Assembly (NCBI GenBank): GCA_035575835.1
Contig: DATLXM010000108.1
Coordinates: 1-20,300 of the forward strand
Source: Gaiellasilicea sp035575835
GTDB taxonomy: Bacteria > Actinomycetota > Thermoleophilia > Gaiellales > Gaiellaceae
Length of the DNA stretch: 20,300 bases
Reading direction: 5' to 3'
A program made the position numbers and the translations under genes. The notes under the pieces are model-generated. The model had not been told where the DNA came from and searched no databases. It saw only the letters and a list, made by a program, of their open reading frames with translations. This document shows, piece after piece, positions 13,963-20,300 of this stretch (positions are counted from its first letter, which is position 1; each line of letters starts with the position of its first letter).

Positions 13963-14781
13963 GTGGCTTACCCATTCGTCGCCAGCCCGCACGTGAATCG
14001 CACCGACGGGCGGCAGATCGATCTGATCGTGATCCACACGATGGAGATGGACGAGAAGGGCGCGACCGCCGAGAACTGTGCGAGCTGGTTCCAGAATCCC
14101 GGCGCCAAGGTGTCGGCGCACTACTGCATCGACAACGACACGATCGTCCAGTGCGTCCGCGACCAGGACGTGGCCTGGGCGGCCCCCGGCGCGAACAGCG
14201 ACGGGATCCAGATCGAGCACGCGGGCCGGGCGGCGCAGACCGGCCGGGACTGGAGCGACGCCTATTCGACGGCGATGCTCGAGCGTTCAGCGAAGCTCGT
14301 CGCAGATCTCTGCCGGAAGTACCAGATCCCGGTGACCTGGCTCCGCGCCCCAGACCTCCAGGCCGGCAAGCGGGGGATCACGACGCATGACGCGGTCAGC
14401 AAGGCGTTCAAGCGGGGCACCCACTGGGATCCGGGCACGAACTTCCCGATCGAGCGGTACCTCGCGTCGATCCGCAAGCATCTCGGCGCCGCCGGGGCCG
14501 CCCCGGCGGAGGTCACGCCACTGAAAGCCGATCCGCCGACGCTGCGCCGTGGCGCGGAAGGCTGGCAGGTGAAGCGCCTCCAGAAGCTCCTGAAGCAACA
14601 CGGGCTCCTGCCCGAGCCCGTGCTGATCGACGGTGACTTCGGGGAGATCACGGAGGCGGCAGTGCAGGCCTTCCAGGCGCTGAACGACCTGGAGCCGGAC
14701 GGGATCGCGGGGCCGATGACCTGGCACGCGCTCGCCACCGTGAGGACCATGGCGAGCGAGCGCAAGCTCCAGCCGGCCTAG
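13963..14781 (+). CDS. N-acetylmuramoyl-L-alanine amidase (amidase_2) with peptidoglycan-binding domain
   Basis: This 272-aa cell-wall hydrolase has an amidase_2 domain at about 10-165 with a zinc-binding set H25 (IVIHTME), H142 (TTHDAVS) and D156 (THWDPG), plus E85-H86 in the IQIEHAG strand. A PG_binding_1 domain (about 192-258, GAEGWQVKRLQKLLKQHG and DGDFGEITEAAVQAFQ) follows. These enzymes cleave the amide between muramic acid and the stem peptide. The start is GTG 13963, justified by GGAGGAG 6 nt upstream; an ATG at 13927 is a weaker alternative. There is no signal peptide, so export is by another route or the protein acts like an endolysin, yet no phage genes surround it. It may be controlled by the upstream palindrome. 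Confidence 0.92.
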   Translation: MAYPFVASPHVNRTDGRQIDLIVIHTMEMDEKGATAENCASWFQNPGAKVSAHYCIDNDTIVQCVRDQDVAWAAPGANSDGIQIEHAGRAAQTGRDWSDAYSTAMLERSAKLVADLCRKYQIPVTWLRAPDLQAGKRGITTHDAVSKAFKRGTHWDPGTNFPIERYLASIRKHLGAAGAAPAEVTPLKADPPTLRRGAEGWQVKRLQKLLKQHGLLPEPVLIDGDFGEITEAAVQAFQALNDLEPDGIAGPMTWHALATVRTMASERKLQPA

Positions 14782-14791
14782 CCCGGCCGGG
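14782..14791. terminator. Perfect 10-bp palindrome between convergent stop codons
   Basis: cccggccggg fills exactly the 10 bp between the amidase TAG and the nuclease TGA. It could act as a bidirectional stop signal, but the stem would be short and loopless, so this is tentative. Confidence 0.25.
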
Positions 14792-15352
14792 TCACGGAGC
14801 ACCCGAGTCGACCGCGCGGGTGGGGCGGAGGCGGGCTGCGGGGCACGAGCCCCAGAGCCCGCGCCGCTCCGCCCGCGCTCGTTCGGCCGCGCGCAGGAGC
14901 GCCGCCGCGCCACGGCCGCGTCCGCCGCGGAAGAAGTAGGGCGCAGCCGCTCCTCGCTCCACGAGCGCGAGGTTCACGTTTCGGCCGCCCACCAGCACCG
15001 TCCGAAGGAGCCGGTCGAAGCGGTCGCGGTCGTCGAGTGCCGGCTCCCGCTCCAGGACAATGCTCGTTCCGGGTGGGGCGATCTCCGCAAGCGCTGCGCG
15101 AGCCTCGCCGCCGAAGCACTCGAAGTCGCGCTCGGGCGCGTCGATCTGGACGAGCCGGATCCGGCGTCCGTCGACGAGCCGGAGTGTGTCGCCGTCGGAG
15201 ATCGATGCGATCCGGCCCCTCTCGCCGTCGGCCGGGGTCGGCTGAGGGCCGGAGCAGCCACCCAGCCAGAGCAGGGTGACGCAGAATGCGAGGAACGCGG
15301 TTCCCTCGATCGGGGGACGCGGCCCGGCCTGAGAGCGATGAACGTTGGGCAC
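14792..15352 (-). CDS. Thermonuclease-fold (SNase) lipoprotein
   Basis: This 186-aa protein has an N-terminal hydrophobic stretch (about 18-31) ending in a lipobox LGGC with C33 as the lipidation site, so it is probably a surface lipoprotein. The staphylococcal nuclease fold follows: GDTLRLVDG, IRLVQIDAPE (the SNase R35, D40 and E43 equivalents), ECFGGEA, DRDRFDRLLRTV (R87 equivalent) and VNLALVERGAAAPYF. All three catalytic residues are present, so it should be an active Ca-dependent nuclease. The start GTG 15352 gives a normal lipoprotein signal. An ATG at 15427 would lie deep inside the diguanylate-cyclase gene. The C-terminus is arginine-rich (RAAERARAERRGLW). The start is uncertain; the fold is not. 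Confidence 0.87.
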   Translation of the reverse strand: MPNVHRSQAGPRPPIEGTAFLAFCVTLLWLGGCSGPQPTPADGERGRIASISDGDTLRLVDGRRIRLVQIDAPERDFECFGGEARAALAEIAPPGTSIVLEREPALDDRDRFDRLLRTVLVGGRNVNLALVERGAAAPYFFRGGRGRGAAALLRAAERARAERRGLWGSCPAARLRPTRAVDSGAP

Positions 15353-15353
15353 G

Positions 15354-16166
15354 ATGGGCGATATCCCCACTCGGAGGCTCCTTCTCACTGCGTCTTTGGT
15401 CGCGTACGTCGTCGTCACCGTTGCCATGGTCGCCTTCGAGCAACCGGGCGTGGGAATCGGGCACTTCTTCTACATCGCGATCGCGCTGGCCGCGCTCGCA
15501 CTCGGCCCTGTGGGGGGAGCGGGCGCCGGGCTGTTGGCCACGATCCTCTTCGCCGCAGCGACCATGCTCAACCATGCGCTTCCGACGCGCGACCTCATCA
15601 CGGTCTCCTCGCCGATCCGCCTCGTGACCTTCGTCCTCATCGGCGGCCTGCTCGGCTGGTTTGCCGCCGGACACCGGACGGCGCTGGGCGAGTTGCGTGT
15701 CCTCGCCGAGCGCGACTGGGTGACCGGCCTGCCGAACACTCGGGCCTTCGAGAAGGCAGTCGACCGCAGGCTCTCCTCGGGACAGCCGTTCGCGCTGCTG
15801 CTCGGCGACGTCGACGGATTCCGGATCGTCAACGAGGACGGGCATGCCGCAGGCGACGAAGTCCTGCGCAGGATCGGTGCCGAGCTCGTTCGACTCGTCG
15901 GGATCGACGACGAGGTCGCCCGGATCGGCGGCGACGAGTTTGCGATCGTGAGTAGCTGCCGCACGCTCGACGAGGCGGGACGGCTCGCGGCGCACCTGCA
16001 GCGAGTGCTCGGTGACGACGGCGTCAAACTCACATTCGGTTGGTCGGCCTCGCCCCAGGAGGGGACGAACGCCCTGTCTCTCTACCGCGCAGCCGACGAG
16101 CGGCTCTACGCGCGCCGACTCCTCCGCGATCGCCGGCCGCGCGAGCTCCACGCGCTGCCCGCGTAG
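15354..16166 (+). CDS. Membrane diguanylate cyclase (GGDEF)
   Basis: This 270-aa protein has about four N-terminal hydrophobic segments (roughly 8-27, 36-50, 52-71, 89-105), a short linker and a GGDEF domain (about 115-255). GGDEF is intact at 192-196 (RIGGDEFAIV), and the upstream DVDGFRIVNEDGHAAGDEVL supplies the metal-binding aspartate and GTP contacts. It should make cyclic di-GMP from two GTP. No RxxD inhibitory site stands at the usual position, so product inhibition may be absent. There is no EAL domain. The start ATG 15354 is 1 bp from the divergent nuclease GTG. The sensed signal is unknown; the membrane part resembles MASE-type sensors in general form. Confidence 0.9.
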   Translation: MGDIPTRRLLLTASLVAYVVVTVAMVAFEQPGVGIGHFFYIAIALAALALGPVGGAGAGLLATILFAAATMLNHALPTRDLITVSSPIRLVTFVLIGGLLGWFAAGHRTALGELRVLAERDWVTGLPNTRAFEKAVDRRLSSGQPFALLLGDVDGFRIVNEDGHAAGDEVLRRIGAELVRLVGIDDEVARIGGDEFAIVSSCRTLDEAGRLAAHLQRVLGDDGVKLTFGWSASPQEGTNALSLYRAADERLYARRLLRDRRPRELHALPA

Positions 16167-16189
16167 CTCCGGCGCGGCGTCGTCCGGAG
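16167..16189. terminator. Hairpin between convergent GGDEF and HerA-like genes
   Basis: ctccgg (16167-16172) and ccggag (16184-16189) form a 6-bp stem with an 11-nt loop directly after the diguanylate-cyclase stop. It is positioned to end transcripts from one or both sides. No T-run is present. Confidence 0.4.
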
Positions 16190-16216
16190 AAACCGGCTCG
16201 CTCGGACGGCTGATCC

Positions 16217-18565
16217 TCAGGCCGTCGGAACCCAGACGAGGGCGAGCTCGTCGACCCGGACATCCGAGGATTCGAGCCTGATCTCGAGCGGCTCGATCTC
16301 TTTGCCTTTCGCGTCCCATTCGGCGTCGATCGCGACGACGTCGTCCACGATCTCCTGCTCGAGCTCCTCGAGCGACTCCTCCGACGAGGCGAGCTTGTCC
16401 TGCGCGCTCTTCGCCCGTTCCGAGGCGCGGGCCGTCATCGCCCGGCGGGAAGCGGCGGTGCCGATCGCGCTGCCGGCGCGGGCAATCGTGCGGGCGTTCG
16501 CCTTGCCGCCGAGGAGGACGCTGAGAACGGAGCCCGCGCCCGCGAGAAGCTCCGTCGCCCCGCGGGAGCGCTTGTCGACCTCGATCTCGTCCGCGCGCCG
16601 GCGCGCCGCCTCGATCGCGGCCTCGAGCCGGTCGCGCTTGGCCTCGAGCCGATCCTTGATCTTGGCGGACTCGGCGTCCGCCGCCGCCTGTGCGGCGGTG
16701 TCCGTGCGGAGCAGGAACTGCTCTTCGCTCTCGCCGGGCCGGGAGAAGAGCTTGAGCGCGCGGTTGCGGTAGACGGTCAGCGTGCGCGCGTCGGTCACGT
16801 GCCGGCGGATCTCCTCCTCGGCGTCGCGGAAGAAGGAGGGCTCGCCGATCGGGACGGCCGGGGCGACGTACTCGCCGCTCGCGGGCGCTTCGGTCCGGAG
16901 GTCGCGGGGGTCGAGCTCTGCGGGCGTCTCGCTGGCGAGGTCGAGCCGGTCGTCGAGAGGCCCGTAGAGCGCCTGCCACTGCTCGGTCTCGTCGAGATCG
17001 GCGGTCGCATCGTCGTAGCGCAGGCTCAGCCGGGCGGCGAGGAAGGCCCGGAGTCGCGTGCCCCCGGGTGTCGCGCCGACCGACGCCGCCCAGGGGGCAG
17101 CCGGATCGAGGTGGTAGACGGGGGTTCCGGCCGCGACGGCGGGGGCTCCGTCGCTCGCCGGGGGCGCTGCCACCGGCGCGGCGGCCGCGACCGGCGCAGG
17201 GCGGGCCACACCGCGCATGAGCTCGCCGATCTGATCCTTCGTCAGCGGTCCGCGCAGGAACGACATCGCGAAGCGGGTCGAGAAGACGACGGGCTTCGGC
17301 TCGTGGGCGCTGACGAGGAGGAACTGGCGCTTCTCGAGCCCGCCGATCGCGGTGTCGAGCTCGCCGATGTCCGCGTCGCCGGCGGCCGAGCGGAGGGCTT
17401 CCAGCACCCGTTCCTTGTCGCGCTCGGTCTGGAGCCGGCCGACGAACCAGGTGCCCGCGTTCGACATCGCCTTGTAGTCGAGGTCGACGGGGTTCTGGGT
17501 CGAGAGCACCATCCCGACCCCGAACGCCCGTGCCTGCTTGAAGATCGTCAGGATCGGCTTCTTGGAGGGCGGCGCCGCGGTCGGCGGCGCGAAGCCGAAG
17601 ACCTCGTCCATGTAGACGAGTGCGCGTAGGTCGCTCGTCCCCGGGAGGCCGCGCATCCAGGTCACGACCTTCGAGAGCACGAGCGTGACCACGAACTGCC
17701 GCTCCTCCTCGGAGAGATGGGCGAGCGAGACGATCGCGGCGCGCGGCTTGCCGGGCTCGCCGAGGAGGACGGCCGGGTCGAGCGGCTCGCCCTCGCCCCA
17801 GGCGGCGAACGCGGGGGAGGCGACGAGCGCGTTCAGCTTCAACGCCAGCTCCGTCCGCTCCTTCGGCGGGAAGAACGCGTCGATCTCGAAGACGCCGAGC
17901 TTGCGGATCGGCGGCGCCTGCACTTCTCCGATCAGGGCGCCGAGATCGAGATCGCGGCCGGCGCGCCAGGCGTTCTCGATCAGGTTCGAGAGGAGGACGT
18001 GCTCACGGCTGGAGAGCGGGTCGGCCTTGAGCCCGACGAGCCCGAGCAGGCTGGAGACGATCCCCTCGATCTCGTCCCGGAGGGTCTCCGCCTCGCTCTC
18101 CCACGAGAGAGCGGGCGCGCGGAGCGAGCCGATCACGTTCAGGGGCACGCCCGCGGTCGAGCCCGGGGTGTAGATCGTGAAGTCGGCAGCGTCGCGGAGG
18201 GCCTGGATCCGCTCCGGGCCGATCCCCGCCTCGGCGAGTCCCGCCTTCCAGCGGCCGGCTGTCTGGGCTGCGTACTCCTCGACGCCGACCCTGGCCTCGC
18301 GCGCCTCGGACTCGCTGACCCAGGGAGCGAAGCTCGCGGCCGACAGGTCGGGAAAGGTGAGCAGGAGATTGCCCATGTCGCCCTTCGGGTCGAGGACGAG
18401 AACGGGCGTCCCGGCCAGGAGCGCCTCCTCGAGCAGGACGATCGCGAGACCGGTCTTGCCCGAGCCGGTCATCCCGACGATCACGCCGTGCGTCGTCAGG
18501 TCGCGCGGGTCGAGGACGAGGGGTTCCCCGTCCGAGTTCGTGCCGAGCGTGAAGCCGTCAGCCAT
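16217..18565 (-). CDS. HerA/DUF87-type ATPase with C-terminal coiled coil
   Basis: This 782-aa P-loop ATPase starts at ATG 18565. Visible are Walker A GMTGSGKT (31-38), a DPKGD loop (59-63), Walker B ALVYMDEVFG (D320, E321), the sensor LSTQNPVDLDYKAMSNAG (354-371) and a possible arginine finger region GRLQTERDKERV (376-387). This is the HerA/FtsK-like superfamily that pumps or remodels DNA or protein. An alanine/proline linker (about 455-475) follows, then a second part with charged helices (about 635-670, 713-755) around a small hydrophobic, glycine-rich patch (672-705, LLAGAGSVLSVLLGGKA). It has no partner nuclease beside it (no NurA), so a DNA-end role is not supported by context. A longer open frame to 18829 is a GC artefact. 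Confidence 0.87.
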   Translation of the reverse strand: MADGFTLGTNSDGEPLVLDPRDLTTHGVIVGMTGSGKTGLAIVLLEEALLAGTPVLVLDPKGDMGNLLLTFPDLSAASFAPWVSESEAREARVGVEEYAAQTAGRWKAGLAEAGIGPERIQALRDAADFTIYTPGSTAGVPLNVIGSLRAPALSWESEAETLRDEIEGIVSSLLGLVGLKADPLSSREHVLLSNLIENAWRAGRDLDLGALIGEVQAPPIRKLGVFEIDAFFPPKERTELALKLNALVASPAFAAWGEGEPLDPAVLLGEPGKPRAAIVSLAHLSEEERQFVVTLVLSKVVTWMRGLPGTSDLRALVYMDEVFGFAPPTAAPPSKKPILTIFKQARAFGVGMVLSTQNPVDLDYKAMSNAGTWFVGRLQTERDKERVLEALRSAAGDADIGELDTAIGGLEKRQFLLVSAHEPKPVVFSTRFAMSFLRGPLTKDQIGELMRGVARPAPVAAAAPVAAPPASDGAPAVAAGTPVYHLDPAAPWAASVGATPGGTRLRAFLAARLSLRYDDATADLDETEQWQALYGPLDDRLDLASETPAELDPRDLRTEAPASGEYVAPAVPIGEPSFFRDAEEEIRRHVTDARTLTVYRNRALKLFSRPGESEEQFLLRTDTAAQAAADAESAKIKDRLEAKRDRLEAAIEAARRRADEIEVDKRSRGATELLAGAGSVLSVLLGGKANARTIARAGSAIGTAASRRAMTARASERAKSAQDKLASSEESLEELEQEIVDDVVAIDAEWDAKGKEIEPLEIRLESSDVRVDELALVWVPTA

Positions 18566-18629
18566 CGGGCGATTGTGTCCAGCCGGGTCGGGCGGGAAAC
18601 GACGATCATCCACAGCAGTGGCTGGAACC

Positions 18630-19802
18630 GTGAGGACGAATCCCGGGGCAGCGCTCGCTGCTGGAGCCGTGATGCTGCTCGCTTTTGCCGACGGCGGGTT
18701 CCACCCTGCAGCCTGGCGTTCGGCGACTGTTGCCTTCTTCGCGGTGGCCGGTCTCGGGCTCGTCCTTCGTTGGAGTCCTGGGCCGACGCGCTCGCAGATC
18801 CTCGTCGCGGGTGCGCTCGGCTCCCTCACCGTGTGGACGGCGCTCTCCGCGGCCTGGTCTCCCGATCCCGACGGGTCGCTCCTCGAGGCGCAGCGGACCG
18901 TGGTCTACGTCGCCCTCGTGCTCGCGGCGACCGTGCTCGGCGGATCGCTTCTCCGCGGGGTGCTTGCGGCGGTCGCGGTCGTGTGCGCGTGGGCGGTCGG
19001 GCAGCGCCTCCTCGAGGGGGCGCCGAGTCCTCCGGATCCCTTCCAGGCCACGCTGCTGCACGAGCCGATCGGCTATGCGAACGGGCTCGGGGCCCTCGCG
19101 GCGATCGGGCTCGTCGTCGTCACGACCGTGCTCGTGCGCGACCGCAGGCTCCTCGGGATCGCGATCGGGCTCACCCTCCTCTTCGCGGTGACGCTCTTCC
19201 TGACCGAGAGCCGTGGTGGTCTCGCGGCCGCTGTCGTCGGGGGTGGGATCGGCGCTGCGCTCGCTCTCGGCAGGGTCGTCGCCGCGCGGGTGCTCGCGGG
19301 CGCCGCCGGCGTGGCGCTCGCTGCCGGGCTTGCGCTGTCCGCGGGGTCGCTGGCGGACGATCTGGCGCGAGCCGGAGACCGGCCCCACTATTGGCATGTC
19401 GCCTGGGAAGACGTGCGCGACGCTCCGCTCGTCGGGCGCGGGGCGGGGGCGTTCGATCTCTCATGGCTCGAACGGCGGCCGATCGACGCGAACGCCCAGG
19501 ACGCGCACAGCCTCTACCTCGAGACGCTCGCCGAACTCGGTCTCGTCGGGCTCGTGCTCCTCCTGCTCGCGCTGGCGCCGCCGCTCGTCGTGGCTCTCCG
19601 AGGGACCCGTGCGCCCGCGGCCGCGGCCGGCTATGCAGCGTTCCTTGTTCACGCCGGAGTCGACTGGGACTGGGAGCTGCCGGCGGTGACCGTGGCCGGG
19701 CTCCTTTGCGGAAGCGCGCTACTCGTGTCCGCGAGCGCGCAAGTTCCGGCGCCCGAGAACGTCTCTAGTGGTGAACCAGCTGAAGAAGGAGTTCGCCCAT
19801 GA
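18630..19802 (+). CDS. O-antigen ligase-like membrane protein (Wzy_C)
   Basis: This is a protein of about 390 aa with many hydrophobic segments. The C-terminal third holds the Wzy_C/O-antigen ligase signature: TESRGGLAAAVVGG, then a soluble loop RPHYWHVAWEDVRDAPLVGRG and QDAHSLYLETLAELGLVG. Such proteins join lipid-linked polysaccharide to an acceptor at the outer face of the cell membrane. The start is uncertain: GTG 18630 keeps the first membrane helix, GTG 18618 is an alternative, and ATG 18672 has a better ribosome-binding site but would shorten the helix. The stop TGA overlaps the ATG of the next gene (ATGA), so the two are translationally coupled. There are no other sugar genes nearby. 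In a monoderm the target would be cell-wall glycan or a protein. Confidence 0.85.
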   Translation: MRTNPGAALAAGAVMLLAFADGGFHPAAWRSATVAFFAVAGLGLVLRWSPGPTRSQILVAGALGSLTVWTALSAAWSPDPDGSLLEAQRTVVYVALVLAATVLGGSLLRGVLAAVAVVCAWAVGQRLLEGAPSPPDPFQATLLHEPIGYANGLGALAAIGLVVVTTVLVRDRRLLGIAIGLTLLFAVTLFLTESRGGLAAAVVGGGIGAALALGRVVAARVLAGAAGVALAAGLALSAGSLADDLARAGDRPHYWHVAWEDVRDAPLVGRGAGAFDLSWLERRPIDANAQDAHSLYLETLAELGLVGLVLLLLALAPPLVVALRGTRAPAAAAGYAAFLVHAGVDWDWELPAVTVAGLLCGSALLVSASAQVPAPENVSSGEPAEEGVRP

Positions 19803-20074
19803 CCAACCGTTCACGCAAGCTGCAGCTCGCCCTCGTGGCGATCCTCACCGCGTCCCTCTTCCTCTCGGTCGCCGCACTGGCTTCCGTGGGCAAGGGTAAG
19901 CCCGGCAAGCCGGGCAAGGGCAAGAATCCCTCGACGGCGCAGTACGGCCCGTCGGGGAAGCAGTACGGCAAGCAGAAGGTGACGCTCTGTCACAAGGGCA
20001 AGACGATCACCGTCGGCGCACCGGCCGCCAAGGCGCACTTGCGCCACGGCGACACGATCGGCCGCTGCCCGTAA
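19799..20074 (+). CDS. Small secreted CHKG-motif protein
   Basis: This 91-aa protein starts at ATG 19799 with a strong AAGGAG (19786-19791). Residues 1-29 form a Sec signal peptide (basic NRSRK, hydrophobic core LALVAILTASLFLSVAALA). The mature part begins with a lysine/glycine/proline stretch (GKGKPGKPGKGK) and ends with VTLCHKGKTITV (C64, H65), then a helix-like AAKAHLRHGDTIGRC (H80, H83, D85, C90). CHKG...HLxHGD...C motifs occur in many bacterial secreted proteins; to my knowledge they have no assigned function. The cysteine and histidine spacing suggests a disulfide or a metal site, which is inference. The ATGA overlap with the O-antigen ligase-like gene suggests a shared surface role. 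It is followed by a strong hairpin. Confidence 0.85.
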   Translation: MTNRSRKLQLALVAILTASLFLSVAALASVGKGKPGKPGKGKNPSTAQYGPSGKQYGKQKVTLCHKGKTITVGAPAAKAHLRHGDTIGRCP

Positions 20075-20087
20075 AGCCCACCGCTCG

Positions 20088-20119
20088 GCGTCGGCTCCCG
20101 CCGCAAGGGGAGCCGACGC
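20088..20119. terminator. Strong 12-bp hairpin terminator between convergent genes
   Basis: gcgtcggctccc (20088-20099) and gggagccgacgc (20108-20119) pair perfectly over 12 bp with an 8-nt loop. It lies 13 bp after the CHKG gene stop and 18 bp before the stop of the opposite gene. There is no T-run, so it is either a bidirectional U-less terminator, as is common in actinobacteria, or an mRNA-stabilising stem. Confidence 0.75.
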
Positions 20120-20137
20120 TCGAGCGAGAGCTCCGGA

Positions 20138-20300
20138 CTAGGCGACGACCGTGTTGCTCAGGCCGGCCGCGTAGCAGCTCCCGACCTGCGCCTGCCCGAG
20201 GGTGACCCGCACGCGGCGTCCGGCGGGAACCGAGGATCGGAACGCAGCGGCAGTGATCACCGTCGGTGCGACGCCCGTCGAGTTGGCCTTCAGGAGCACC
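20138..20300 (-). CDS. 3' end of an unidentified, probably secreted protein
   Basis: The - strand is open from the right edge to TAG at 20138-20140, giving the last 54 residues of a gene that starts outside the window. The end reads TVITAAAFRSSVPAGRRVRV, then TLGQAQVGSCYAAGLSNTVVA. Alternating small and beta-branched residues and one cysteine suggest a beta-sheet domain of an extracellular protein. I recognise no family. The direction is supported by the convergent hairpin beside its stop. Confidence 0.5.
   Translation of the reverse strand, partial: VLLKANSTGVAPTVITAAAFRSSVPAGRRVRVTLGQAQVGSCYAAGLSNTVVA

Noticed and set aside
12587..13975. 462-codon - strand frame overlapping the patatin gene in another phase
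   Set aside because: It is composed of R, G and P-rich low-complexity sequence, whereas the other phase carries all patatin catalytic motifs.
13963..14781. Prophage remnant suggested by the endolysin-like amidase
   Set aside because: No integrase, structural, holin or att-like sequences are present, and flanking genes are ordinary chromosomal types with the same codon style.
14778..16979. 733-codon - strand frame spanning three genes
   Set aside because: It is out of phase with the nuclease, cyclase and ATPase genes, which each have clear motifs in their own frames.
1..20300. CRISPR arrays, insertion sequences or riboswitches
   Set aside because: I found no regularly spaced repeats, transposase motifs, terminal inverted repeats or recognisable riboswitch cores on either strand.

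Overview
The window reads as chromosomal DNA of a high-GC Gram-positive bacterium. Third codon positions are almost all G or C, and GTG/TTG starts are common. The gene content (ANTAR regulator, metazoan-type class I aldolase next to a GlpX-type phosphatase, HerA-like ATPase, DUF3467 protein, CHKG secreted protein) suggests a deep-branching actinobacterium, possibly Thermoleophilia (Gaiella/Solirubrobacter relatives). That placement is inference from gene style; no rRNA or marker tree was available. I see no phage, insertion sequence, CRISPR or integrase, and no stretch over 300 bases without a gene.

Layout. 1-1.9 kb: 5' end of a metallophosphoesterase (-), an M48 membrane metalloprotease (+) whose start codon overlaps it, and a DUF3467 protein (-). 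1.9-6.6 kb: a + strand block with argS, a new 51-aa membrane protein, an SPFH/band-7 protein, glpX (class II fructose-1,6-bisphosphatase) and class I fructose-bisphosphate aldolase. The last two overlap and form a gluconeogenic pair. 6.6-8.35 kb: a divergent cold-shock-domain protein (-), then a two-gene unit (+). Its first gene joins a sigma-70 region 2-like segment, a cysteine-rich module and an ANTAR RNA-binding domain; its second gene is a stand-alone copy of the same cysteine-rich module. A tRNA-Gly(CCC) follows on the - strand. 8.35-12.8 kb: a large soluble hybrid histidine kinase (-) divergent from a NarL-type response regulator (+), then an internally duplicated membrane protein with its own candidate promoter. 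12.8-16.2 kb: patatin-like phospholipase (-) divergent from an amidase_2/PG-binding cell-wall hydrolase (+) across a palindromic promoter region, a thermonuclease-fold lipoprotein (-) and a membrane GGDEF diguanylate cyclase (+). 16.2-20.3 kb: HerA/DUF87-type ATPase (-), an O-antigen ligase-like membrane protein (+) translationally coupled to a small secreted CHKG protein, a hairpin, and the 3' end of a - strand gene.

The genome is very compact here. Strands alternate repeatedly, convergent neighbours overlap or nearly touch, and several divergent pairs share start codons or very short promoters. The most interesting parts are the duplicated CxCx4C...H module tied to ANTAR and sigma-like domains, an arginyl-tRNA synthetase that has lost both histidines of its HIGH motif while keeping KMSKR, and the small secreted CHKG protein coupled to a polysaccharide ligase-like gene.
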